In this document: positions 9,170-17,922 of the stretch, in pieces
Layout: each line of letters begins with the position of its first letter
Position numbering within the stretch: the stretch's first letter is position 1
Assembly (NCBI RefSeq): GCF_034067285.1
Contig: NZ_CP139286.1
Location: 62,001-126,000 of the forward strand
DNA: 64,000 nt
Source: Acinetobacter pittii
GTDB taxonomy: Bacteria; Pseudomonadota; Gammaproteobacteria; Pseudomonadales; Moraxellaceae
Direction: 5' to 3'
Position numbers and translations under genes: made by a program
Notes under the pieces: model-generated
Database searches by the model: none
Seen by the model: the letters and a program-made list of their open reading frames with translations, nothing else
Told to the model about the DNA's origin: nothing

Positions 9170-9718
9170 TTAGGTTCCTAACTCTTCTTCATGTAAGAAA
9201 TGAGTGTGGTGCGGAGCGCGTTTAGTTTTGCTCCATTCCTCTAGCATTTCAACTTTCATCTCTTCAGTAATTTTCGCAATTTTTTCTTCAGCATGCACAT
9301 CGTTATAAGTCAGCTCTAAACGGTGGCCATTTGGGTCAAAGAAGTAAATTGAGTGGAAAATGCCATGGTTGGTCACGCCTAAAACTTTCACACCATTTTC
9401 TTCTAAATGTTGCTTGGCAGCCATCAGTGCATTTAAGTCTTCAACTTCAAAAGCAATATGTTGTACCCATTGAGGCGTATTCTCGTCGCGCCCCATTTCC
9501 GGTTGAGTTGGCAATTCAAAAAATGCCAAAACGTTACCTTGGCCGGCATCTAAAAATAAATGCATATATGGGTCAAAGGCTTTAGTTGAAGGTACATGGT
9601 CCTCAGCAAAAGCTAAAATAAAGTCCATGTTGAGCATTTTTTTATACCACTCAACAGTTTCTTTCGCATCCTTACAACGATATGCAACGTGATGTATTTT
9701 TTTAATGGCAAATGTCAT
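9170..9718 (-). CDS. VOC-superfamily metalloprotein, candidate ring-cleavage dioxygenase
   Basis: A 182-residue vicinal-oxygen-chelate protein with two beta-alpha-beta modules. Likely metal ligands are His10 (in KIHHVAYRC), His87 (in WVQHIAF) and Glu135 (in GHRLELTY), the His-His-Glu triad of extradiol dioxygenases, FosA and glyoxalase I. A 45-residue helical tail follows. It is the last gene of fahA-maiA-VOC. Since no hmgA-type homogentisate dioxygenase is in the cluster, it may do that step; this is inference, and a glyoxalase-like or other role is equally open. Start at 9718 is set by AAAGGAG before the ATG; an upstream start at 9745 would overlap maiA. Confidence 0.82.
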   Translation of the reverse strand: MTFAIKKIHHVAYRCKDAKETVEWYKKMLNMDFILAFAEDHVPSTKAFDPYMHLFLDAGQGNVLAFFELPTQPEMGRDENTPQWVQHIAFEVEDLNALMAAKQHLEENGVKVLGVTNHGIFHSIYFFDPNGHRLELTYNDVHAEEKIAKITEEMKVEMLEEWSKTKRAPHHTHFLHEEELGT

Positions 9719-9735
9719 ATTAAAACTCCTTTTTA

Positions 9736-10368
9736 CTATTCCCAATCTGGTTGTTGTTCTGGCGCCGCGTTATAGAAGGCTGGGATAGACAAACAATGGT
9801 GATAAATCGATTCAACTTTTGGAAACGCAGATAAATCAATCTTGAAGCGTTTCGCGTTGTAGACCTGTGGAATTAGGCAGCAATCCGCAATTGTTGCTTG
9901 TTGTCCAAAGCAAAATTGTCCATTTGAATCTTGAAGTTGCTGTTCGAGATTTTGAAAGCCTTCAATAATCCAGTGCTGATACCAATAGTTTTTCTGCTCA
10001 TCTGAAACATTTAATTCATTTTTTAAATATTTCAGTACGCGTAAGTTGTTTAATGGGTGAAGATCGCAGGCGATTGCTTGGGCAAAGGCACGGATTTTGG
10101 CTCTCTCTTGCACATCACTTGGAAGTAACTTGGTTTCTGGATATTGCTCATCCAAATATTCCAAAATACTTAACGATTGAGACAAGGTTAAACCACCATC
10201 AATTAAGGTCGGCACAAGAGCACTGCGGTTTAACTTTAAATAGTCTTCGCTCTGCTGTTCATTTTTTACCAGATGAACTGGAACAGTCTCATAAGCTAAG
10301 CCTTTAATGTTGAGGCCAATCCGTACTCTGTAAGCTGCAGAGCTACGAAAGTAACTATACAGCTTCAT
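9736..10368 (-). CDS. maiA: Maleylacetoacetate isomerase (zeta-class glutathione transferase)
   Basis: A 210-residue protein with a thioredoxin-like N-terminal domain and a helical C-terminal domain. The zeta-class active-site motif is present as YSYFRSSAAYRVRIGLN (residues 3-20), and the glutathione-binding SxS loop as TLSQSLSILEYL. It isomerises maleylacetoacetate to fumarylacetoacetate with glutathione. The start at 10368, with GGAG upstream, overlaps the end of fahA by 14 bases, which points to coupled translation. Confidence 0.95.
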   Translation of the reverse strand: MKLYSYFRSSAAYRVRIGLNIKGLAYETVPVHLVKNEQQSEDYLKLNRSALVPTLIDGGLTLSQSLSILEYLDEQYPETKLLPSDVQERAKIRAFAQAIACDLHPLNNLRVLKYLKNELNVSDEQKNYWYQHWIIEGFQNLEQQLQDSNGQFCFGQQATIADCCLIPQVYNAKRFKIDLSAFPKVESIYHHCLSIPAFYNAAPEQQPDWE

Positions 10369-11662
10369 AGTCAGGCTCCGAAGTTTCTGCAAAATCGAAA
10401 GTTAATGCAGGAAGAACCGTGTTTCGAACCTCGCCAAAGCCAATGCGAATACCATTTTTCTCACAGTGACCTTTCATGATCAGGGTATCGCCGTCTTGCA
10501 AGAAACCACGAGTTTCACCATTGGCGAGTGTTAAAGGCTTGGTGGTGTTCCAAGTCAGCTCAAGCAAGCTGCCATATGAATCTGGCGTAGAACCAGAAAT
10601 GGTACCTGAGCCCATCAAGTCACCGACCTGAACGTTACAGCCTGCAATCGTGTGGTGAGTCAACTGCTGAGCCATTGACCAATACATATATTTGAAATTG
10701 GTTTTGCAGATCACATCAGGTTGTGCTGATTTCGGGCTTTGAATTTCAACACTCAAATTAATGTCGTAACTATTTGCGATATTTTCTTGTAAATACGCTA
10801 AAGGTTTAGGCTCTTGTTTTGGGCCTTCCACCTTAAATGGCTCAAGTGCTTCAAGCGTGACTACCCAAGGAGAAATCGAACTTGCAAAAGTTTTTGCGTT
10901 AAAGGGTCCAAGTGGAACATATTCCCATTGCTGGATATCGCGTGCTGACCAGTCGTTCAGCAAAACCATTCCAAAAATATGGTCCCATGCATTTTCAATC
11001 GAGATAGGTTGCCCAAGCTCCGTTGGTTTACCAATAACAAATGCTGTTTCAAGTTCAAAATCGAGTTTACGTGTCGCTGAAAAAACTGGGCGCTCTTCAT
11101 TTGGAAGCTTAATTTGTCCAGATGGACGAACGATTTGAGTACCACTGACTACAACAGAACTAGCACGGCCATTATAACCAACAGGTAATTCACTCCAGTT
11201 TGGCAGTAAAGCATTTTTAGGATCGCGGAACATACAGCCCACATTGGTCGCATGTTCTTTAGAAGAATAAAAATCGGTATAACCCGGGACTTGAAGTGGT
11301 AAATGCAAAGTTACGCTGTCTTGTTTAACCAAAACTTCTTGGCGCAATGCTTCATTTTCTTGAAGTGTTAAATTTTCAACCGAGAGAAGAGACTGTAGTG
11401 TCTTACGAACTTTTGACCAGTTGGCTTTGCCAGACTCGATAAATTTATTCAGTGTAGGCTGGTTAAAATATGTGTCTTGTTCTGAAAGTTTTAAAAGCCC
11501 GTGCTTTTCAAGCGCAGCGAGATCAATCACCCAATCACCGATTGCTACACCAACTTGACGATCACTTTCGTTAGTTCTACTAAAAATACCGTAAGGCAAA
11601 TTATGAATAGTGAAATCTGATTGAGGTGAAACTTCAATAAAAGAGTTTAGTTTTTGTTCCAT
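10355..11662 (-). CDS. fahA: Fumarylacetoacetase
   Basis: A 435-residue hydrolase that splits fumarylacetoacetate to fumarate and acetoacetate, the last step of tyrosine breakdown. It has the FAA N-terminal domain (about 1-120) and the catalytic domain; diagnostic stretches are DFYSSKEHATNVGCMFR, RKLDFELETAFVIG, LLNDWSARDIQQWEYVPLGPF and GDLMGSGTISG. The acidic metal ligands are in DFYSS and in the ELETA and NDWSARD segments. I chose ATG 11662 because AAGGA stands before it; the longer reading frame to 11698 has none. It heads the fahA-maiA-VOC operon. Confidence 0.96.
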   Translation of the reverse strand: MEQKLNSFIEVSPQSDFTIHNLPYGIFSRTNESDRQVGVAIGDWVIDLAALEKHGLLKLSEQDTYFNQPTLNKFIESGKANWSKVRKTLQSLLSVENLTLQENEALRQEVLVKQDSVTLHLPLQVPGYTDFYSSKEHATNVGCMFRDPKNALLPNWSELPVGYNGRASSVVVSGTQIVRPSGQIKLPNEERPVFSATRKLDFELETAFVIGKPTELGQPISIENAWDHIFGMVLLNDWSARDIQQWEYVPLGPFNAKTFASSISPWVVTLEALEPFKVEGPKQEPKPLAYLQENIANSYDINLSVEIQSPKSAQPDVICKTNFKYMYWSMAQQLTHHTIAGCNVQVGDLMGSGTISGSTPDSYGSLLELTWNTTKPLTLANGETRGFLQDGDTLIMKGHCEKNGIRIGFGEVRNTVLPALTFDFAETSEPDYEAV

Positions 11663-11832
11663 TTTCGCGTCCTTGTCTTTATCTCGGGTCTTATACAAAT
11701 AAAAGTTCGGTCTAGGACTGAGCTACTCAATAAGTTTTTAACCTTTGCTTAGATCATCTTTGGTCTTATGAGTTTGATATAGACCGAGCACAACCAATTG
11801 CTTCATGTCTCTATAATACTGAATTCATCAAA

Positions 11833-11867
11833 TTACGCAATACATAATTTAATTACACATTTCATAA
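11833..11867. promoter_or_regulatory. Pair of palindromes, candidate IclR-type operator
   Basis: TTACGCAATACATAA (11833-11847) and TTACACATTTCATAA (11853-11867) start 20 bases apart, the same spacing as the pair upstream of hpd. The second copy departs from the consensus at one position. Confidence 0.6.
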
Positions 11868-11962
11868 TAATTGTCATTTCTTGTATTTTCTGTTTTCATT
11901 CGCGTTCTTGAGAAAAGTCACGCAATTATTTTTTCATCAATCTCTATGAAAGTTTGATCAAT

Positions 11963-11977
11963 TTATGATATACGTAA
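11963..11977. promoter_or_regulatory. Single palindrome before the permease gene
   Basis: TTATGATATACGTAA fits TTAYG-N5-CRTAA. It lies in the presumed promoter spacer of the permease gene (a weak TTGATC box at 11954-11959), where a bound protein would block transcription. Confidence 0.45.
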
Positions 11978-12019
11978 TTTATTGGAAAAAAATTACGTGA
12001 CACGGATGAGAATAATCAT

Positions 12020-13408
12020 ATGTCAGCACAAGAGCAAGGAAACCTGAAACATGGTTTGAGTAATCGGCACATCCAGCTTATTGCATTGGGTGGGGCGATT
12101 GGCACAGGGCTTTTTCTTGGTATATCACAATCGATTAAATTAGCAGGTCCATCGGTCATCCTCGGTTATGCCATTGCAGGATTTATTGCTTTTTTAATGA
12201 TGCGCCAGCTTGGTGAAATGGTGGTTGAAGAGCCAGTAAGTGGTTCTTTTAGTCATTTTGCCTACAAATATTGGGGACCATTTGCCGGGTTCATGTCAGG
12301 ATGGAACTATTGGGTACTCAATGTCCTCGTCTGCATGGCAGAACTCAGTGCAATTGGTCTTTACATTCAATATTGGTGGCCGCAAATCCCGACGTGGGCA
12401 TCTGCTTTAACCTTCTTTGTCTTAATTAATGGCATTAATCTGCTCCACGTTAAGTTTTTTGGCGAAATGGAATTTTGGTTTTCTATTGTCAAAATCTTGG
12501 CGATTCTTGCAATGATTGGCTTTGGTTCATATCTACTTGCAACAGGCACAGCAGGTCCACAGGCAAGCATTTCGAACCTCTGGGCACTTGGCGGTTTCTT
12601 CCCGTTTGGTGTTGAAGGCTTAGTCATGGCAATGGCGGTTATTATTTTTGCTTTTGGTGGTATTGAGCTGTTCGGTATTACTGCGGCTGAAGCACGTGAC
12701 CCTGATAAAACTTTACCTAAAGCTGTGAATCAAATTATTTACCGTATTTTGATTTTCTATATTGCGACACTTTTTGTTTTATTCTCGCTATTCCCATGGA
12801 ATCAAATGGCACAAGGCGGAAGCCCGTTTGTGATGGTTTTTGCTTCTTTAGATAGCCAAGGCATTGCAACGTTATTGAACTTTGTCATTTTGACAGCAGC
12901 GGTTTCAGTTTATAACGGCACAAGTTATTGCAGTAGCCGTATGCTATTGGGCCTTGCACAACAAGGAAATGCACCAAAAGTATTTGCACGTATTAATAAA
13001 CGCGGTATTCCAACCAACGCAGTGATCCTTTCTGCGGCAGTCACTATTTTATGTGTACTGTTAAATTATATTTTCCCTGAAAAAGCATTTGGTTTACTGA
13101 TGATGCTGGTGGTTGCGGCGATTGTGATTAACTGGGTAGTCATTTCATGGACGCACTTAAAATTCCGCAAATATATGCAGCGCCAAGGGCAAACAACCAA
13201 GTTCCCAAGCTTTATGTATCCGTTTAGCAACTATCTATGCATATTATTTATGCTTGGCATTTTGATCGTGATGTCTTTAACACCAGATATGCGTGTTGCG
13301 GTCATGATGATTCCTGGCTGGATTTTGTGTTTGATGGTGGCTTATCAATTTAAACGCCGGAAATTAAAAGCTGAGCAGTCTATACGCGCTTTAGAAGCAG
13401 ATATTTAA
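12020..13408 (+). CDS. Amino acid permease of the APC (AroP/ProY-like) family
   Basis: A 462-residue inner-membrane carrier with about twelve membrane segments. The AAT signature is clear at the N terminus (NRHIQLIALGGAIGTGLFLG, and LAGPSVILGYAIAG) with FAFGGIELFGITAAEARDP near residue 220. It is divergent from fahA and shares its control region, so uptake of phenylalanine or tyrosine is likely but inferred. It is a close paralogue of the permease at 22.1 kb in the hut operon. No strong ribosome site is visible before the ATG. Confidence 0.9.
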   Translation: MSAQEQGNLKHGLSNRHIQLIALGGAIGTGLFLGISQSIKLAGPSVILGYAIAGFIAFLMMRQLGEMVVEEPVSGSFSHFAYKYWGPFAGFMSGWNYWVLNVLVCMAELSAIGLYIQYWWPQIPTWASALTFFVLINGINLLHVKFFGEMEFWFSIVKILAILAMIGFGSYLLATGTAGPQASISNLWALGGFFPFGVEGLVMAMAVIIFAFGGIELFGITAAEARDPDKTLPKAVNQIIYRILIFYIATLFVLFSLFPWNQMAQGGSPFVMVFASLDSQGIATLLNFVILTAAVSVYNGTSYCSSRMLLGLAQQGNAPKVFARINKRGIPTNAVILSAAVTILCVLLNYIFPEKAFGLLMMLVVAAIVINWVVISWTHLKFRKYMQRQGQTTKFPSFMYPFSNYLCILFMLGILIVMSLTPDMRVAVMMIPGWILCLMVAYQFKRRKLKAEQSIRALEADI

Positions 13409-13430
13409 TAAATTATTGAGTTGTACTTAA

Positions 13431-13460
13431 AAAAAGGACGTTCGAGAGGCGTCCTTTTTT
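13431..13460 (+). terminator. Terminator after the permease gene
   Basis: AAAAAGGACG (13431-13440), a nine-base loop, CGTCCTTTTT (13450-13459) and more T. Confidence 0.88.
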
Positions 13461-13501
13461 ATTTTTAAAATTTAGCAACAGAAATTAAAGGATTTTATTA
13501 T

Positions 13502-13516
13502 TGTTATAATATAACA
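13502..13516. promoter_or_regulatory. Zur-type operator upstream of zrlA
   Basis: TGTTATAATATAACA is a perfect 15-base palindrome about the central A and extends to the right as ATTTC, matching the well-known Zur pattern with TGTTATA and TATAACA half sites. It lies 57 bases before the zrlA start. Confidence 0.85.
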
Positions 13517-13573
13517 TTTCTTCAATTTAATGATGAGCAATTTTCCCATTTTTGGTGAAGATAGAGCATATTT

Positions 13574-14254
13574 ATGAAGCGTTATTTAGGTTTACTTTTT
13601 TTATCTCTCACAGCGTGTAGTACTCAAACTCCCAAGCCAACAATTCCTCTGCACACCCAGACCTCTTTACCTCAACCTACAAAACCAGTGGTCAGAATAA
13701 AGCCTCAACCCGAGGCGTATGTTGCATGGTTAGCTACAGGCGATCACAGGCAGTCTGTGCAAGCTTACAAGCAATTTCTTAAGCAAAAGGGTCTTGCCGA
13801 TTTAGTTCCAGATCATGAGTTATTACGTTCAGCTCGAGACTGGCAAAAATGTGGAGTCGAGCCTTATGCGGTGCCACCAAGAGAAATTTGGTCCAATATT
13901 GTTCCGACACTTAGCATTTTAAAAGCGTTAGTTGACGCTGGTGTAATTAATGATTTTGAAGTGACTTCGGTCTACCGTGCTTTATCTTTAAACCGCTGTG
14001 CAGGTGGTGCGGATGCTTCCCGACATGTCTTTAATGCAGCACTTGATTTTAGAATTGGCCCAGAACAGCCGAGTGATTTAGACCAGTTTAATATTCAACA
14101 AACCAAAACCAAACTGTGTCAGTTCTGGGAAACAAAGGGCCAAGCACTTAATATGGGGCTAGGTGTTTATGCTTCGGGACAAATTCATATTGATAGCCAA
14201 GGGTTCCGTTCATGGGGATCTGACCATCACTATAGAACCTCAATTTGTCAGTGA
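13574..14254 (+). CDS. zrlA: Zinc-regulated M15-type peptidase lipoprotein ZrlA
   Basis: A 226-residue lipoprotein (lipobox LTACS at residues 12-16), then a proline-rich linker, then a peptidase M15A-like domain. Zinc ligands are visible in DASRHVFNAALDF (His and Asp) and GQIHIDSQG (His). In A. baumannii the zinc-regulated lipoprotein ZrlA is a peptidase that protects the cell envelope during zinc starvation and is encoded beside zigA; the Zur box upstream and zigA downstream fit this exactly. Assigned from memory of that system, not by a search. Confidence 0.87.
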   Translation: MKRYLGLLFLSLTACSTQTPKPTIPLHTQTSLPQPTKPVVRIKPQPEAYVAWLATGDHRQSVQAYKQFLKQKGLADLVPDHELLRSARDWQKCGVEPYAVPPREIWSNIVPTLSILKALVDAGVINDFEVTSVYRALSLNRCAGGADASRHVFNAALDFRIGPEQPSDLDQFNIQQTKTKLCQFWETKGQALNMGLGVYASGQIHIDSQGFRSWGSDHHYRTSICQ

Positions 14255-14325
14255 CTATAAAAGCAATTTTTTCAAATACTAAGAGTGTTAGCTTAAATAA
14301 AACTGGAATAAAAACTTGATCAATA

Positions 14326-14343
14326 GTTATGTTATAACATAAC
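14326..14343. promoter_or_regulatory. Zur-type operator upstream of zigA
   Basis: GTTATGTTATAACATAAC is a perfect 18-base palindrome with Zur half sites. It lies about 95 bases before the chosen zigA start. Confidence 0.85.
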
Positions 14344-14438
14344 ATTATTATGGTTTAGAAATAGATTACGCCTGTGATCTGGCCATATTTAAATGGCCAG
14401 CCATGATCAGTTTAAAGATTATTCAAAGAGATCAAGCC

Positions 14439-15668
14439 ATGCACACTGCAATCGCCAACTCATTTGCCAAGCTTCCAGTCACTGTTTTGTCAGGCTTTTT
14501 GGGTGCAGGAAAGACCACATTACTCAACCATATTTTAAATAACCGTGAAGGCCGCCGTATTGCCGTGATTGTCAATGATATGTCTGAGGTAAATATTGAT
14601 GCGGCATTAGTACGCGAAGGTGGAGCAGAGCTTTCAAGAACAGATGAAAAGCTGGTTGAAATGAGTAATGGTTGTATCTGTTGCACGCTACGAGAAGATT
14701 TACTGGTTGAGGTGAGGCGTTTAGCTGATGAAGGACGCTTTGACCAATTGGTGATTGAGTCTACTGGCATTTCAGAACCTTTACCTGTGGCAGAAACCTT
14801 TACCTTTGAAGATGAAGATGGAAACTCTCTAAATGAATTCGCTCGACTTGACACCATGGTCACGGTAGTCGATGCTTTTAACTTTCTTAAAGATTACAGT
14901 TCGGTTGACTTACTACAAGAGCGTGGTGAATCATTAGGCGAGCAAGATGAAAGAACTGTGGTTGACCTTCTTATCGATCAGATCGAGTTTTGTGATGTGA
15001 TTGTGCTGAATAAAATTGATTTGATTGACCAAGCTCAGCAAAACCAGCTCATCGCAATTTTAAAAACTCTCAATCCACGTGCTCGAATTGAAATTGCTCA
15101 ATTTGGAAAGATTGCTTTAGATAAAATATTAAATACACAGCTATTCGATTTTGATGAAGCCGCACAAGCACCAGGCTGGTTAAAAGAGTTGCGCGGCGAG
15201 CATACGCCAGAGACTGAAGAGTATGGAATCAGTAGCTTTGTTTACCGTGCACGTCGACCTTTCCATCCCGAGCGTTTTTATGATTTAGTACAGTCTGAAT
15301 GGCCGGGTGTCGTCCGTTCTAAAGGCTTTTTCTGGTTGGCTGCTGAACCGACATTGGCTTATTCATGGTCACAAGCGGGAGCAATGGCTCGCCACGGCTT
15401 AGCAGGTTACTGGTGGGCGGCCGTTGCAGAAGAAGACTGGCCGAGTGACCTAGCCAGTATTGAAGAAATTAAGAAAAACTGGGATGCCCGCACAGGTGAT
15501 GCACGTCAGGAACTGGTTTTAATTGGTATGCAAATGGATGAGCAAGCCTTAATACAACGTTTAGATCGTTGCTTGTTAAATGATGAAGAAATGGCTTTAG
15601 GACCACAAGCTTGGCAGAGCTGGTCTAATCCTTTTAAGCAAGATAATGAAACCATGTTGATCGCTTAA
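14439..15668 (+). CDS. zigA: COG0523 GTPase, zinc metallochaperone ZigA
   Basis: A 409-residue G3E-family GTPase. It has the P-loop [11 protein letters not shown] (residues 19-29), the metal-binding CICC motif at 79-82 in [11 protein letters not shown], the ESTGISEP switch, and the NKID specificity motif. A C-terminal CobW domain follows from about residue 270. ZigA is the zinc-binding GTPase of A. baumannii made under zinc limitation and linked to the hut genes; the Zur box fits. I chose ATG 14439 (AAAGAGA upstream); ATG 14403 would add 12 residues and cannot be excluded. Confidence 0.92.
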   Translation: MHTAIANSFAKLPVTVLSGFLGAGKTTLLNHILNNREGRRIAVIVNDMSEVNIDAALVREGGAELSRTDEKLVEMSNGCICCTLREDLLVEVRRLADEGRFDQLVIESTGISEPLPVAETFTFEDEDGNSLNEFARLDTMVTVVDAFNFLKDYSSVDLLQERGESLGEQDERTVVDLLIDQIEFCDVIVLNKIDLIDQAQQNQLIAILKTLNPRARIEIAQFGKIALDKILNTQLFDFDEAAQAPGWLKELRGEHTPETEEYGISSFVYRARRPFHPERFYDLVQSEWPGVVRSKGFFWLAAEPTLAYSWSQAGAMARHGLAGYWWAAVAEEDWPSDLASIEEIKKNWDARTGDARQELVLIGMQMDEQALIQRLDRCLLNDEEMALGPQAWQSWSNPFKQDNETMLIA

Positions 15669-15670
15669 TA

Positions 15671-15703
15671 AAATAAAGCCCCTATTTTAAAGGGGCTTTA
15701 TTT
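15671..15703. terminator. Bidirectional terminator between zigA and the acyltransferase
   Basis: AAATAAAGCCCC (15671-15682) and GGGGCTTTATTT (15692-15703) serve both convergent genes. Confidence 0.87.
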
Positions 15704-16816
15704 CTATGATTTATCTTTAATAAAAACCTTTCGAATGTAGTTGTTAAGTGGGGTGGAATAATATTTTTCAATTGCTGCGCTAATGATGAAAGTCAGAACC
15801 AAATAGCCAATTAAAAGCATAATTTTGATGCTAGCGTCGGTTTGAGCCGGAATAAAAGCAACTTTCATAAGCCCCAGCACAACCAGATGGAACAAATAAG
15901 TTTCATAACTTCTTTGCCCCAACCAGACCATGACTTTGGTAAATAGATTATGCGCTTGCGCTCCTGAAGGATGTTGAAAACACAAAATCAGTAAGCCTGT
16001 GGCAAAAGCAAATAAGCTAATCCCCCATGTACTCACTTCTTTAATTGGCGCATATAAATATAGAGCGGTCATGCCCAAAATAATCAACCACGAAAGAGGT
16101 TTTTTATAAGTCCAGTCTGGTCGATATGTATGAGAAAAAATGGCAGTTAAACAGCCAATCGCTATGCCATCAAAACTCGAAAAATAATGATATAAATAGG
16201 CGCCGCTTTCTTCTCCAAAATGTAGAGATCTAAAATAAGGCCCATATAAAATTACTCCAATCAGTACAGCAATAAAGAGCTTATTACTACGCGTGAGCAG
16301 GCACAATAATGGAAAAACAAAGTAAAAAACTTCTTCTACAGAGAGCGACCACAACACGCCTAAAGCATAGTTTACCCAACCGAATTTAATAATCAGAATA
16401 TTCATCCAGAAGGTTAAAGCTGCAAAAATTGTTAATGGATAAGAGACCTCAATGCCATTCGGGGCTTGGTTCATAAAAGGTTTTAAATCAAATGACCCAA
16501 GTAGACTTACCCCTAAAATGAGTAATCCTAGACACGGTAAAATACGCGCTGCCCGTCTGATATAAAAATGCTTGAGATTAATTGCGGAGAATTGTTTATC
16601 TCTTTTTAAAGTGTGATGGGTAATTAAAAAACCCGAAATCACAAAAAACATGGTGACGCCATAATTTCCGTTTCTTGCGATGACTGTGCTAAATGCTTCA
16701 CCTAAGAAATCAAAACCTAACCATGTGTCTTTAAGTTTATAGGGAATATTAAAATGATGTAAAAGAACCAAAAGGATAGAAATTCCTCGGAGAATATCTA
16801 TTTTATAATTACGCAT
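15704..16816 (-). CDS. Acyltransferase 3 family (OafA/YrhL-like) membrane protein
   Basis: A 370-residue protein with about ten membrane segments. The family features are RGISILLVLLHHF near the N terminus with the conserved histidines, GVTMFFVISGFLITH, and RRAARILPCLGLL. These enzymes acetylate or succinylate sugars of surface polysaccharides or peptidoglycan from the cytoplasmic side. The substrate is unknown. It interrupts the zigA-hut block on the opposite strand and has no functional link with it that I can see. No catalytic SGNH extension is present. Confidence 0.88.
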   Translation of the reverse strand: MRNYKIDILRGISILLVLLHHFNIPYKLKDTWLGFDFLGEAFSTVIARNGNYGVTMFFVISGFLITHHTLKRDKQFSAINLKHFYIRRAARILPCLGLLILGVSLLGSFDLKPFMNQAPNGIEVSYPLTIFAALTFWMNILIIKFGWVNYALGVLWSLSVEEVFYFVFPLLCLLTRSNKLFIAVLIGVILYGPYFRSLHFGEESGAYLYHYFSSFDGIAIGCLTAIFSHTYRPDWTYKKPLSWLIILGMTALYLYAPIKEVSTWGISLFAFATGLLILCFQHPSGAQAHNLFTKVMVWLGQRSYETYLFHLVVLGLMKVAFIPAQTDASIKIMLLIGYLVLTFIISAAIEKYYSTPLNNYIRKVFIKDKS

Positions 16817-17169
16817 TCGATGTGCTTCCAGTTTTATTAATATACTGTGTGGCAGAAGAATACTATCGATCAGTTATTTTAAATAAAAATTTTAAGCAGC
16901 GTTTCGTAAATTAGAAAAGATGATACTTTTTACATCCTTGAATTGAGCATAGTCTTAGCAGAAATAACTATTAAATAAATATTGATAAAAGCCTAATATA
17001 TTTGAATTTCTCTACATAAAACTTTAAATTAGCTCTTATTGAGCTATGTTTATTTTTTAAACTTTTTAAAATCTATTTAATTCATCAATTAACATGTTGT
17101 ATGTAGTTGTATATACATAGCATGTCAACTAAAATACCTTTTTGCCTGCTGCCTTTTTGAGTATTTGTT
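16817..17169. other. Divergent region between acyltransferase and hutC
   Basis: 353 very A+T-rich bases with no gene. It holds the promoter of the acyltransferase on one side and, at 17108-17117, the HutC-type operator before hutC. Confidence 0.6.
17108..17117. promoter_or_regulatory. HutC-type operator upstream of hutC
   Basis: TGTATATACA, a perfect palindrome typical of GntR/HutC-family operators. An identical ten-mer stands before hutU. It lies 52 bases before hutC, consistent with autoregulation. Confidence 0.7.
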
Positions 17170-17922
17170 ATGCCCAGAACATCAAAACAAGAACATGCTG
17201 AGCTTTCGATTGAAGCTGATAGTCCAGTTCCTTTATATCAACGCGTCAAACAGCTAATTTCACAAAAAATTTATGAAGGCTCGTGGGCTGTAAATAAAAA
17301 AATTCCTTCGGAAAGTGAACTCGTTAATCAACTCGGCTGTAGCCGTATGACGGTAAACCGTGCGCTACGTGAGTTAACCACTGAGGGCTTGCTTGTGCGA
17401 ATTCAGGGCGTTGGTTCTTTCGTAGCCGAAGGACAGGGCCGTACTGCACTTTTTCAGATTAATAATATCGCCGATGAGATTATTGCACGAAACCATAAGC
17501 ACCACGCTGAAGTTTTAGTCTTAGAACAAATTTATGCAAATGCAGAGCAAAGCGTGTTAATGCAGACTCGCGAAGGGCAAAGATTATTTCACTCGATTAT
17601 TGTGCATTATGAAAATGATGTGCCTGTTCAGGTCGAAGATCGTTTAGTCGATGCAGCACTGATTCCAGATTATCTACAACAAGATTTTAAAACGATTACG
17701 CCTAATGCTTACCTCATGGCAAAAGCGCCTGTGACGGAAGGTGAGCATATTGTCGAGGCCGTTTTAGCATCTGCTCAAGAGTGCAAGTGGTTGAAGATCA
17801 CCAAAGCTGAACCATGTTTACTCATCCGTCGCCGTACATGGTCAAATAAACAACTCATTTCAAGTGCACGTTTGATCTATCCGGGCAGCCGCTATTATCT
17901 CGAAGGGAAATTTAATCCATGA
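17170..17922 (+). CDS. hutC: Histidine utilization repressor HutC (GntR family)
   Basis: A 250-residue regulator: GntR winged helix at about residues 17-85 (VPLYQRVKQLISQKI, and GCSRMTVNRALRELTTEG with VRIQGVGSFV) and a UTRA effector domain at about 95-240. In other bacteria HutC binds urocanate and releases the hut promoters. It opens the hut cluster and overlaps hutD by four bases (ATGA). TGTATATACA sites before hutC and hutU are its probable operators. Confidence 0.94.
   Translation: MPRTSKQEHAELSIEADSPVPLYQRVKQLISQKIYEGSWAVNKKIPSESELVNQLGCSRMTVNRALRELTTEGLLVRIQGVGSFVAEGQGRTALFQINNIADEIIARNHKHHAEVLVLEQIYANAEQSVLMQTREGQRLFHSIIVHYENDVPVQVEDRLVDAALIPDYLQQDFKTITPNAYLMAKAPVTEGEHIVEAVLASAQECKWLKITKAEPCLLIRRRTWSNKQLISSARLIYPGSRYYLEGKFNP

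Larger units (their letters stand above)
11663..12019. other. Divergent control region between fahA and the permease gene
   Basis: 357 bases with no gene. They hold three palindromes of the TTAYG-N5-CRTAA type and an isolated TATAAT on the plus strand at 11812-11817 just before the first pair. Both flanking genes would be controlled from here. Confidence 0.65.
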
